From Sclerodactyla briareus (Eukaryota; Echinodermata; Holothuroidea; Dendrochirotida; Sclerodactylidae): a stretch of DNA of 64,000 bases. Positions 31,607 through 41,649 of this stretch are shown here, piece after piece; the stretch's first letter is position 1, and the number at the start of each line of letters is the position of its first letter. The translations under genes were made by a program, and so were the position numbers. The notes beneath the pieces are model-generated. The model was not told the origin of the DNA. It saw only the letters and a list, made by a program, of their open reading frames with translations, and did no database searches. Location of the stretch: assembly GCA_026419785.1 (NCBI GenBank), contig JAODTK010005913.1, positions 124,001-188,000 of the forward strand, in the 5' to 3' direction.

Positions 31607-33190
31607 AGGACGGCGATCTGTGTTAATTATGTGGAGGGGGGGGGGGACATTTGATGGTCATGACCATCTAAGCGGAGCGCCATATAGGTTGGCGCGTATC
31701 GTACGAGAAAATTTTACGTTCCACAGAACCCCTAGATTGCAGGAACGGCACTTCCCGGGCCGTGTGGCAGTAGACATCATCCCAAAAATTGACAATGGAT
31801 TTCCGCAATTCATATTTCGAAAGTTATATTCCTAAAAATGTTCTTGAAAGAACTGACCGATGTTTATTCCTCACAATTCGGGCCACCATCAGTTGACGCG
31901 TAGCGTGCAGGATTTTTTGCCTTACAGAACTCCCCCCCCCCCCCCCCGTTAATGCAGGGAACATCACTTCCTGCGCCGTATGCCGTGTGTAAGCAACGGG
32001 GCCCAAAATTAGCAATATATTTCCGAAATTCAACTCTCAAGGAACATTCTTGAAGGGAGTGATCGATGTTATCCTTACAATTCCGGTCACTATCGGGACA
32101 TTTTTGTCTCGCAGACCCCACAGAATGCAGGAAGCGACACTACCCGGGCCTTACAGAAGTAAGCCTGTATGCAACATCATGAAATTGACAATGATATTCC
32201 GAAATTATATCTCAAGAAAACGTTTGGAAGGAAATGACCGATGTTTTAGCCCTTCAATTCACGGCCCCATCAGTTGACGTGTCTTCGAGCGTACAAGAGA
32301 AAAAAAATCTGTCATACAGACCCCCAGATTTCAGGGAGCGGCACTTCCGGGCCTTAATGCTGCGGCCAGTAAGCAACATCACTGAAATTGACAATACATT
32401 TCCGAGAACTTCCGCTGCTCATATATTGCCCTTCCAATTGGGTTAGAAATTGCCCGCATCATGAAATTTGCTGTCGTGCAAAAAGTGAGCATTTTTCGGT
32501 CCGGTCCATCGATCAAAACAAATTGAACCAGTCACTCCGGAAATGTTGTCATTTTTTCAGATTTGTTTGGTCTGAAATGTTCATGTCTCAGAATTGTTTA
32601 CCCGCGCCTATATAGTGCCATACGTAAATCACGGAAACCTCCATACTGATACACACGATCTCCTGGCCTATTGGTTCTCGTTACATTCATCTTTTATCAA
32701 GAAGCAGCACGTAAGACCCGGGCGGCAACAAGCCGGTCTATATAAACAACAAGGATTAGAAGTAGACTAAACTCAAACCATCGGTTATGTGCAGCGTTAG
32801 GGAATGGCAATTGGATTCCAGCTAGGTGTGGGGGGGGGGGGAGTCCTTGTTGCCTTCCTATATATGTACTGCACTTGTAGATGACACGAATGGAGAAGAG
32901 GCATATCTGCCAAAATCTGAAAAGTTATTGGGCATGGGCCTTCTGTGTTATACACGAAACGGAAAGACAAACTGCAGCGCGTAGCGCGAAATTTCATGGC
33001 ATTTTGGCTTTCACATCATAAAATTTGAGCAATCTGATTAGAAATATGTGTCAGGCCTTCTCGTTATCGCCTTACTATACCTTTGATCGTAGGATTTTTT
33101 CACCAGTCCGCTAATTATTGGGGGGAAGTTTGATATTATGTCCCACCCAACCAAAATATTGGGGGGACAGTCCCCCCGCCCCCCTCCCCT
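31607..33190 (+). mobile_element. Family B repeat, copy 3 (in BEL/Pao integrase)
   Basis: GCGATCTGTGTTAATTATG, then a G-run (31,635-31,645), ACATTTGATGG and CATCTAAGCGGAGCGCC start the copy. About four tandem units follow, with anchors near 31,688, 31,894 and 32,272 and a degraded one near 32,090. The 3' unique region (32,410-33,105) contains TTGCCCTTCCAATTGGG and GCGCGTAGCGCGAAATTTCATGGCATTTTGG. It closes with G-run and C-run segments (33,120-33,190). It is flanked on both sides by BEL/Pao integrase text, which fixes its limits independently of the other copies. Roughly 60-70 integrase codons are missing at the site, so the insertion was not clean or was followed by deletion. Confidence 0.85.
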
Positions 33191-33192
33191 TC

Positions 33193-33470
33193 ATGTGCGA
33201 GGTTATGCCAATATAACAGACGCCACTGGCAACCAAGACGCTTTATTATCTCTTGTCAATGGAGCCCTTGACCCCGAACCATTTACTTACATCTAAGGTT
33301 CTTCCTCCTCCTCCAGTAGTTCTGATTCTGCTGATGCCTACGCACCTGAGCGATGGCGTGTAGCTCAACATATGGTGAATGTATTCTGGGATAGGTGGAG
33401 GAAAGAATACCACCAGACCTTGCAATGTCGTCGAAAGTGGTGAACCCCTTCAGGAACCTAACAGTTAACT
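33193..33470 (+). pseudogene. BEL/Pao integrase C-terminal part
   Basis: Resumes with MCEVMPI (33,194-33,214), the block containing the last catalytic Glu of the integrase core (usually CEVEAI.N.RP). Then come PLTPNHLL (33,265-33,288), a Pro-rich PPPP segment, and DAYAPERWRVAQHMVNVFWD (near 33,340-33,400), which matches the RRRW..VQY....FW.RW..EYL..LQ.R.KW tail. It ends LQCRRKW at about 33,441. The final pol piece lies beyond the next repeat. Confidence 0.88.
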
Positions 33471-33471
33471 C

Positions 33472-34195
33472 GACATGTGTAGGCGGTTAAACCGCCCACG
33501 TGTATATCCCCGCTTTTGAGCAATCATTGGGAGAAGTATCTGACACCCCATAATCTTGGTCAGAAACCAAGATAAACTTCAACTTCAAGTTTTGTTGTAA
33601 TCTATGGAAGTTTATAGGCAGATGAATTATTCAAATTTGACCCACGATGGCTTTGAAGTGACTTCTAATTTTATATGGAACAAATGTAGCCCCCATCCAC
33701 CAAGTTGCGTTCAAATCTGGCAAAGTTTGCATAGATCGCATAGATTTCGCAAATTTGACCCTCCGATGACCTTGAAATGACCTCCACATTTTTCGGGATC
33801 AACTATAATCCCTACCCACCAAGTTTCGTTCAAATCTGACAATGTTTGGAAAATCGCTTAAATTCCGCAAATTTGAACTTCGATGACCTTGAAATGACCT
33901 CCACATTTTTCGGGATCAACTATAATCCCTACCCACCAAGTTTCGTTCAAATCCGACTAACTGAAATTTTTGCATATTATGCAAATTAGCGGCCCCAAGC
34001 ATAGCAGTGATGCCACTTGAAATCAGCCGGGATTTTCACTAGGGCGGACATGTGTACCAAGTTTCAGATCAATCGGATAAAGTGTTGAAGGGTTATTGCG
34101 CTGACGCCTAAAATTTCCGGCGGCGGCGGCGGGGCCGGCGGCCGGACGGCGGGGCACACACCCAAAACCATAATATCCCGGACACTTCCAGTGTC
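33472..34195 (+). repeat. Dispersed CAAGTTTCGTTCAAATC repeat, copy 1
   Basis: Contains three iterations of an approximately 125-bp module with GACCTTGAAATGACCTCCAC, TTTTCGGGATCAACTATA and CCACCAAGTTTCGTTCAAAT. It ends in a run of GGC repeats (34,120-34,150). Related to 51,365-51,800. It sits between two integrase pieces of the BEL/Pao element, so it inserted after that element. Confidence 0.7.
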
Positions 34196-34204
34196 GCGGG
34201 GATA

Positions 34205-34430
34205 TAATGATGTAGTTTTGTTGAAGGATGAAAATGTGTCAAGGAACGATTGGTAATTGGCTAGAGTTCTTGAGACGTATAGAGATGATGATGGTTTCGT
34301 GCGCAAGGTGCGAGTTATCATGAGTTCTCTCATAGAAAGTAAGGGGAAGCGAATTGGTGCTGCAAAGACGCTGCAGCGCCCTGTTTATAAAGTAGTACCC
34401 CTGGTGGAGTCCTAGTATTATATGAGGATT
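34205..34430 (+). pseudogene. BEL/Pao pol, extreme C-terminus
   Basis: DVVLLKDENVSRNDW (34,209-34,253) followed by ARVLE, then DGFVRKVRV near 34,290, GKRIGAAKTL and RPVYKVVPLVES to about 34,415. This is the conserved BEL/Pao end, written V.LKDEN.PRN.W.L.RV......DG.VR.V and RP..KL..L. A purine-rich stretch, GAGTTCGAGGGGGCA, lies directly before the 3' LTR (34,540-34,554) and is the likely polypurine tract. Confidence 0.9.
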
Positions 34431-34554
34431 AGGGTGTACCGTGTACTATTTTTTTATTGCACATCGTTGGGTTGCTATGGTGTTTGGTATTTGCACTTTC
34501 AGATGTTTTTGGCGTTTGTCTTTTCTGAATGTTGACAATGAGTTCGAGGGGGCA

Positions 34555-35013
34555 TGTAGTGTAAATTCAATTGTTCAGCTCCAAGTGGTATAGTCTTGAC
34601 CATTCCCCACTTATTAGTGAAATCGTCCTCACTGGGTATTTAATGGAGCTGGCTTGAGGCGCGAGTTCTTTTCAATCCCGGACATCGCAGTGACCATATC
34701 AAATGATCTTTATACTTCCCACGTGCTAGAAGGAGATTGCGTCTTTTCCAGTTTCAACAAGTATTCTAGGTGGATCAAAAAGGTACGTTTGATGTACGTA
34801 TATATTCAATTGGTAATTTAGGTACATATTAAGGGAATACGCTTGTGACATGCCACTTCTAGGACTTTGGAGTCCATATTTGGATTTAATTCGCTGTTTT
34901 GCGCATGTTGCGACCTTGTTATAATTGGGGATGATACCTTGCTCAATCGTGATTTATTGTACTTGGCACAAAATTGAAGCGCTCAAGGACCCCAGAGCCC
35001 TAGGTAAAATTCA
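34555..35013 (+). repeat. BEL/Pao 3' LTR
   Basis: Partner of 29,137-29,634 in direct orientation, beginning TGTAGTGTAAATT immediately after a purine-rich tract. The downstream flank (35,020 onward) is the minus-strand CR1-like endonuclease/RT linker, which shows the insertion point. No convincing 4-6 base target-site duplication is visible: upstream flank ends TAGTCA, downstream begins GTAAACGAG. Confidence 0.82.
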
Positions 35014-35019
35014 GTAAAC

Positions 35020-35960
35020 GAGTATCTTCTATATCGTCTTCATAGTTTTCACGGGCTGTCGTGGTCGAGAGTAAATTTGCGGAAGTGGAATCAAATTGTC
35101 AACTGACCTGTCGCTTCCCTTGTATCATTGTTCAGCCCATCAAGTCGACTACAAGTCGTGTCCGTATTATCTGACTGCACATTTCTTTAAAGCTGCCACA
35201 TCACCTTTTGGTTGTTAATATTGCCGGCAATAGCATTACAAAAGTAGTTTTGCTTGGATGTCCGTATAAGACTGGTACCCTATTTCGATATTAAGCAAAC
35301 ATACTAGGCTCACACAAACATCATTAAACATGTACCCATTGATCTACTTGTTTTTTTATATCTTAATGATTTATATATATTAGTATATTTTAATTTGCGG
35401 TGCAGAGAGATGATTTACACGTCGTTCCATTGGCCGAGATATAAATGGTCAATCGACGTAGAGGAATTCTCGGTTTTTCACGAATTGGTAACCCCAGTAT
35501 TTGTAACAGTCCTAAATATTCCATTTCTTGTAACCATTTTTAATTTCTCCATCCATCAAGTTTATGTTAAAATCACCCACCATTACAATATCTGAATTGG
35601 AGCGCCTGATGTTGCTCATCATTTCATGAAACTTTGCAAACCATTCCGCATTCGAGTCTGGTGGACGGTACATTACGCACATAAGGGGATTCTTCATATG
35701 TTTCGTAAGGGCCAATCCAGGAGGGGGGGGGGGGTTTACAATCAATTTCGTAATCACTTCCTCTAACGCATGGGGTGTCGTGTTTGACATAGACAGCTAC
35801 CCCACCCCTGTTTGCCTTTCCTATCCTTGCGTTGTATACTGCACCTGGTATGCTAAGCTCAGTGTCATTAGAAGATTCATCCAAGAATGTTACATTTAGG
35901 CCAAAAATCTGCATCAATTCCCCGCTTGCAATGCCCTGCAGCTGGGTCCATTTGTTATAA
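35020..35960 (-). pseudogene. CR1/L2-like element, endonuclease and linker
   Basis: Minus strand. The 5' side (about 35,955-35,910) has LNSNRLYNKW. Then LDESSNDTELSIPG (about 35,880-35,840), NRGGVAVYVKHDTP (about 35,805-35,765), CVMYRPPDSNAEWF (35,680-35,640) and DIVMVGDFNIN (35,600-35,568) are successive blocks of an APE-type endonuclease domain. TSIDHLY follows at about 35,450. The linker NYFCNAIAGNINNQKVMW lies near 35,250-35,200. The domain nicks target DNA for reverse transcription. The copy stops at the BEL/Pao 3' LTR and continues as the RT at 29,136-27,950. Confidence 0.88.
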
Positions 35961-35979
35961 AGGCGATTACTATTAAGAA

Positions 35980-37490
35980 CACCTACACGTAGACTATTTT
36001 CATTACATCTTCGCCTAGCCCCGGGCCATCATCATCTCTCTTAGTGTCTCTCTTGTCGGTCGGGAATTAGGGGGGTTTACCTTCAGCACAAGGGGTACTA
36101 TTTTTGTGAACACATACTTAGAAGTATCATTTGAAAAGCCAGAATCGTTATTGAAATCATTTAAAAATCGTAAACCATTAAATTTGTTGAAATTGTTACC
36201 TTACTGTCATCATACTGATCAAATGAGGCAGTGCATTCATCCTCTAACAAGGCGAATCTGTTACACGTCGGTATACATTTGTCGGCACTGTTCACTTCAA
36301 GTCCGGCGTATTATCAGCGATATCTGCAGAGTCGTTCCTTGTGACCATTGCGATGACAATATCGGCAGGTGAGTGGTTCTCTGTGTTGGCATGTCGCTTC
36401 GTTGTGATTGGACTCTCCACACCTGTATCACCCACGCCTGTACCCGTTCCCTGGATGTTCCCTGAAGTGATACGTCATTTGGTGGTTCGGACCTGGTCTG
36501 CTACTGTCACTTCTGTTGTGGTTGCGGTGTCGTAACTCGTAGGTATCGTTGCTTGGTCGGTGGTAGTCATTGCGGGCGTACCTTCAAGGCATGGTGTGAT
36601 GGTATGGCCTGGACTGCTTACGTAGACTGACACGTCCAATGGACGTGTATTTCATTTTCAGTTCCTCACTCCTCAGCTAATGAGATGCACATCATTACTA
36701 TAGAGCGACTGGTCCACCTCTCCGTCACCATATGAGAACGACGGTGCTGTCCATGAATCTGCAATCGGTTTTTGTCGCGAGGTCCTTTAGTTCCCTGTTC
36801 AGTTTTTTGATGGTTTCAAAAGGTACATCGACCCCGGGCATGGTCCTGAGATGGTGACTACCGTATGCTCCGTATATGTATCGAGGTGAATAGTTGCTCG
36901 TATTGGCCGACGATCTCATGCACAGCAGTGTTATTTGCTACGTCGTTTGTGCCGATGTGTAAGACGACGTGCATTAAATCCTCCTGATCTGCCAACTGTT
37001 CTTTCATGTCTTCCAGTGTAGCTCCCCTTATGCACAAAACGCTGACATTGTTCTCAACATCACTCGGTAAAAAATCACGTAGAATAGAGTCTCCAGCAAT
37101 GAGCACTCCTGGAGCCGTGAATGATTCTGTCGGAGCCTCAATGGTTGGAGGAGTCTAGTCGATTTCGGGGCAGCCCTGTCGGGTTGTGTTTTGCTGGCAT
37201 AATGCGTGGTTTACGTCTGACATGATAGTTCACTGACCTGGTTTTGTACTTTGATGATGAATTGTAGTGCGTCGTCATTTTGACTTTGCCCCTTCCGTTG
37301 GAAATTCTCCAGTCAGGCACATAAAAATGGTAATTATTCCACAGAGTCACAAGATACCGGTCCAGCAGCCTCTCCGTGCAGGAAGACACAATTGCCACGA
37401 CACTGACCAGACAATCCTTTGAGTCGGTTTGAATGGTCACACTTGAAAATCGTTGAGCTGTGAGATCCGTTGCCTTGGTCACTGAATGGC
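35980..37490 (-). pseudogene. CR1/L2-like element, ORF1 with SGNH/esterase-like domain
   Basis: Minus strand, 5' end near 37,490. A basic, coiled N-terminal segment covers 37,482-37,138. AGDSILRD (GDS at 37,094-37,086) is the first SGNH-hydrolase block. VVLHIGTNDV (GTND at about 36,953-36,942) is the block III equivalent. SPRYIYGAYG and LNRELKDLA follow, and SNDVHL (about 36,698-36,682) supplies the D-x-H of block V. SGNH/esterase ORF1 proteins are established in some CR1 and L2-type elements, where they bind or process the element RNA-protein complex; the exact role is uncertain. The remainder to 35,980 is a low-complexity Thr-rich tail with frameshifts. All catalytic-looking residues are readable, so decay is moderate. 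Confidence 0.85.
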
Positions 37491-37899
37491 AAGTTCGAGA
37501 AATGCAAGCTGAATAGCAGGCTAGGCTGAACTGGGTGTGTTAGGGTATTATGACTATGTATAGGCGCTGCGGAATTCTTTCGATTTATCTCCTCAAACGA
37601 AACGTTTCTTGAAATAATGCTATACTAAAGTGTTCTTTAATCGTGTATAGTGTCGAAACATTTACATAACTTACTGTCGTAACTGAGTCACTGCTATATG
37701 ATTTCTCCACCTCCACAGTTTCAAATTTGCCTGCCTTCGCCGGCCTTCAGTAGAATTCGCCTGCCTTCGGTCATTATACTCTCATCAGCTCTCATACGCT
37801 CTTTGATGTGCTGCCTTTGGCCAACCTTTGACCAACGTCATCTTTGTTACGAACGGAGAGATGTGGTCAGCATCATTCTATGAAAGGAAGGAAATCCTC

Positions 37900-38691
37900 A
37901 TTGCAATCACGAGGAGGCGACCGCAGTCGGGTCGGATTCCAAAATGTCATCGTCAAGGCTAATATCAGATGTTTCGTCATCGCGATAGGTGTTTGCAAAA
38001 CCTCCCTCGGGATTCGGTTCCAACATCCCTGGATGTATTTGTCGAGGTCGAGCCTGTGTGGATGCCCGTTCCACGAACTCTACCCATCAAATGAAGAACA
38101 GCGTGAGCAGTGGTTGCTCTTCTTCAGCGTTCACCGATTGCAATGTTTTTCAGCATTCCATGGAAGGGGCAAGGAAGACGCATGGCAAACTAGGGTGTGT
38201 TTGGCGAAGCTCTGTTTTTCCAACAAGCTCAGTAAGTATCCGCATTCTGTACAAGACATGATATGGAAATCAGGGAGCAGTTCGTTGTCATGAGTACGAC
38301 GGTTCGAGTACAGTCGACATCGTTGATAGTGCGAGGTTGGAAATGTTTGCTCAGGGGCAGAGACAATATGAAGCATCCCTCCCTAGATACGCTCTACTCC
38401 TGCATGGATTGGGGTGGATTGGGGACAGTAACCAGTGGCCGATTTCGTGATACGATCTGCCACAGACCGCGAGAGATGTTGAAGGGGGCACACACGATTA
38501 GCTTGAAGATCATCCGGCCGAAGCGGTTATCCTTCAAAAATCAGTCCATAATATTATTGGGGGTACATCGGAGGCTTTGTGGAAAGTGAATGCGGATATA
38601 CTTTCGACTTTATTTGATTTTCAAGGTACACTTCTGATGGGCCTGGAGCTGAGAAAGAAATCCCAATTTCGTGTGTAAGTCAATGGAGAAC

Positions 38692-38731
<40 letters not shown>

Positions 38732-38850
38732 CCCCCCCCCCCCCCTTTTAGTGCGGGTGCGACCTGAAAAACAAGCTGGACAAGTGTGGGTGCCAATGCA
38801 ACCGAATGTACGGGACTGCACAAGCGATGTGCGTTACAGGCTAGTAGGTA
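37900..38850 (+). pseudogene. Remnant of a multicopy protein family with Cys-rich tail
   Basis: Plus strand. FVIAIGVCKT (about 37,970), then a block with FHELYPSNEEQ (about 38,070), WLLFFSVHRL..FSAFHGRGKEDAWQT (about 38,115-38,190), VDIVDSARLEMFAQGQRQYE (about 38,312-38,372), DWGWIGDSNQWP (about 38,405-38,440) and CGCDLKNKLDKCGCQC (38,752-38,799). From memory, this order (HAFTGCDTVSAF.GKGKKTAW, then ..AR..LF....., then DWGW...W.P.W..LP, then a Cys-rich CxC tail) matches a repetitive, uncharacterised protein family common in invertebrate and fish genomes. I know no function for it. A C-run (38,695-38,745) separates the last two blocks. It lies directly upstream of the CR1-like 5' end. Confidence 0.65.
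38695..38745. repeat. Long C homopolymer
   Basis: About 50 nearly uninterrupted C residues with one T. On the minus strand it yields a poly-Gly frame that is an artefact. Its length is probably inaccurate in the assembly. Confidence 0.9.
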
Positions 38851-38989
38851 CGGTCCAGTTCCAACTTTAGACTGTTGGTTATGAAAAACTAATATCAAGA
38901 ACGATGGTGTGCTTGAGTGATGATGATCGAGTGCGGAGAGGCCCGAAGAGGCGCTACGGTATTAGGACAATGGGTTATTGGGGGATTGC

Positions 38990-39120
38990 GTTGATGATTC
39001 AGTGCACGTTACGGGGCTGTATCGGTTAGACGGCAACGTATGACGGGCAAGTTAAACTACTGCGCAAGCGACAACCTTACTAATGCCGTACTCTGTCGAT
39101 CATAAGGGGACTTACAACTA
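38990..39120. repeat. Dispersed repeat fragment related to 46.7 kb
   Basis: GACGGCAACGTATGACGGGC, then AAGTTAAACTAC, GCGACAACCT, AATGCCGTACTC and GTCGATCA match 46,750-46,845 in the same order and strand. Confidence 0.7.
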
Positions 39121-39416
39121 CGGGACTGGAAACTGCCTATCCAACTGTGTAGGCGGGGGTGTAACGCTCTACGTCACATCGCGTGGACGGCTAGCAGCGC
39201 CCTCGATGGATTAGACCATAGTCTGCGTAAACGAGACAGTTTGTCACAATCCATTCGGACGCAGAAAAATCTCAAACTACACTAAGCAGGAAAAGTAGCG
39301 CCCTCATTTTAGCAATTGCATGTTGATAAGAACGCCAAACTGATTACTCATTTCTAAGTACCGCAGTATGGGAGTTTGATATGTGGTCTATGAGGAACAG
39401 CGCCCTCATACATAGA

Positions 39417-40520
39417 TTTTGATTCCTTGGCGAAGCCATAAGGAATCTATGAGCACGCGTGGGCGTGTGTATGTGTGTGTGCGTGTGTGTGTGTGTAGTG
39501 TGTGGGATGTGTGTGTGTGTGTTTGACCACTTGTTTCCACGCGATATCTAACCAAACGCAAGCATGTATTATGTTCTATCAGGTAGGTAGGTGTCCCCCA
39601 TGGAGGGATGACCCCCTATTGTTTGGTACCAATCGAGGGTCGTTCAAGGGCATGAGAGGTCAAATTTGAAAAAGTGTGTCCGCCATCGTATCTAATGATC
39701 GCAAGCAGGTTTGAAATTCATATTTGGTAGGTGGGTGTAACCCATGGCGGGGATGACCCCTTTGGTTTTGGTGTGAGGTCAAGGTCATTTAGGTCTCATA
39801 TGCAATCGTATATATGTGGCAACGAAACAGTTTAGAGTGATGACGAATGGAAAGTTTTTTCGTATGGTGAAATACCATCTGGTGACGACTTGACCTTTTT
39901 GACCTTTGACCTTCTGTCCTCATTTGACCTCTGACTAGTGCATTGCTCTTTTTTGATTGGCGGGAAGCGGTCTTGATTTAAGACAAACAAAACGTCAATG
40001 ACACTACCATACTACGATACTCTTACACAAGCTATCTCAATGGAATGTGGAGGTCAAGACAGTGAATTCGTCATATGTTTCTCGGCAACGAAAACATTTT
40101 GGAGGACTGTTATAATGGAAGTTTCGTTCGTCTGGGTGAAAACATCTGGTGACAAACTTTGACCTCATTGACCTATGACCTTTTGATCTCATTTGAACTT
40201 TTGACCTGGTGAGTTTGCCTGCTTTTTAGTGTTGGGCGATGGTCTGTAAGACAAACGAAAAAGTCAATGACTCTAACATACTACGATACTGTTATCACAG
40301 GCATCTCAAGGAATGTGGAAGGTCAGACAGCTAAAACACTGGAATGGGGTAAATTTGGCATTGAATTCGGCTCCTCAGCATGATATCAATGAATGCAAGG
40401 ATCTATCAAGTTCAAATTAAGTGTGTGGATGTAAACATGATGAAGAATAAACCTATTGTTTTGGTATCAGTAAAGGTCATCAAGGCACCATAAGGAAATC
40501 CCTTATATCTCTGCAAACGA
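39417..40520. repeat. Dispersed repeat with GT array and tandem 270-bp module
   Basis: Starts GATTCCTTGGCGAAGCCATA and soon passes into a (GT)n microsatellite (39,463-39,521). GGTAGGTAGGTGTCCCCCAT and TGACCTCT-type words follow. Two tandem modules (about 39,795-40,065 and 40,070-40,340) share CATTTGACCT/GAACTT, AAGACAAAC, GTCAATGAC, CATACTACGATACT, ATCTCAA and GGAATGTGGA. The TGACCTTTGACCTT word family is typical of abundant non-coding repeats in marine invertebrates. No coding. Confidence 0.7.
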
Positions 40521-40689
40521 TTCATTGTACAGAGTGAAAAACAAGCATAAGCCAAACCAAAAACAAATATTCCCCAGTGAAGACAGTACAAATTCTCGAA
40601 TTGTCCTTTTTTATTGGTATTCCTTGATATGTTTGGAGTATTGGACTAGCACCAAATATTCCACTAGACAAGACAGTAAAAATCTGAAT

Positions 40690-41310
40690 TGTCATTTATT
40701 CTTAGCCCAGTGACCAGCCTATATGTACCTCCTGACCAGTAGTGGGGGTGATACGGGTGGGGGTGGCAAATTTTGCGGCTTGCACGCAACCCCCCCCCCA
40801 GGTTTCATAGGCAGCTTATGAAAATTTAAAAATGTAGCCCGCTTTGAAGCCAGCATCACTGCATTTATTGACAAATTCCTAATTGCAAAGCTGAAACGCC
40901 TCTTCTTGCGTATACTCCTTATTAGTGTTACATTTTCGACCACCAAGTGTTGTGTTGCCCTCTTCGTAAAATCTGGTTGCTGTCATTCCCCCCTCCCCTC
41001 TCACTCCCCAATACAAGTATTTTCCCCAGTGAAGGAACAGTTACAAATTATGTATGTATGTAGGTAGTTGATGTATGTACCTGCCTGATCGTAGGTCAAG
41101 ACGTGCTATGGGGTGGGCGTGGAATTGAAGCAGATACGCCTCTTTTTTTCCTGCACCACCCCCCCCCCTCCACCAGGTTCATAGGAAGCCTATCGAAAAT
41201 TGAAAAATGAGCCCATTGAGCCTGCATCACTGCATTCATGTACAAATTCCTATTGCAGGCAGATACGTTTCTCTTGGTATACTTCTAATACGTATATGGA
41301 TAGCGATGGG
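40690..41310. repeat. Two-copy tandem repeat with C-run cores
   Basis: Copy 1 (40,720-40,945) and copy 2 (about 41,065-41,300) share ATGTACCTSCTGA, a C-run followed by CAGGTTTCATAGGCAGCTTATGAAAATT (GTTCATAGGAAGCCTATCGAAAATT in copy 2), GCATCACTGCATT, ACAAATTCCTA and TTGCGTATACT/TTGGTATACT. The separation is about 340 bp. Non-coding. Confidence 0.7.
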
Positions 41311-41399
41311 AGGTAGAACAAAAACTGGCAATTCTTCCATAGCAGGATATTATATTTACTCGAGGGGAGAATGCCAAGTTTGTTGCCTTACATTATTGA

Positions 41400-41645
41400 A
41401 AAACGGTGAATGATCTTCCAAATTTCCATAAAGTTATTACAGCAGAAATTGCACACCAGGAAATGGCTGCTGAATTCTTTTTCTTATTTAGAAACACCTA
41501 TGTAGCCCAGCCATATCCTCTTCAACCACGTCTGCATTGGGGTGTATACTATAATAAGCGTCAGGTTGACTGGCAACATCCCAATCCTCAAAAGGAGTTT
41601 AATCTTCAATGCTGGTGTGTGCGCTGCCAAAGAAGTGAGAAGTAA
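41400..41645 (+). CDS. Short open frame of unknown identity
   Basis: About 80 codons remain open to a TAA at 41,643. The composition is ordinary, with several Trp, Cys, Tyr and Pro residues (for example PRLHWGVYYNK and LQCWCVRCQRSEK) instead of homopolymer translation. There is no ATG start: the frame begins after an in-frame TGA at 41,397. A neighbouring frame (to 41,413) ends at the same place, so the true reading frame may have shifted here. The CWCVRC cluster could bind metal. I do not recognise the family; a decayed transposon or exon are equally possible. Confidence 0.3.
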   Translation, partial: KTVNDLPNFHKVITAEIAHQEMAAEFFFLFRNTYVAQPYPLQPRLHWGVYYNKRQVDWQHPNPQKEFNLQCWCVRCQRSEK

Positions 41646-41649
41646 ACAA

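Noticed and set aside
29137..35013. Exact target-site duplication for the BEL/Pao insertion
   Set aside because: The flanks TAGTCA and GTAAACGAG share only AGT, which is too little to claim given indel noise and the uncertain 3' LTR end.
38040..38130. THAP-like zinc-finger domain suggested by a FHELYPSNEEQREQW segment
   Set aside because: The flanking blocks place this text inside a different multicopy family with the GKGKK..W block, and the THAP Cys/His pattern is missing.
38621..38898. Glycine-rich minus-strand frames
   Set aside because: They are translations of the long C homopolymer.
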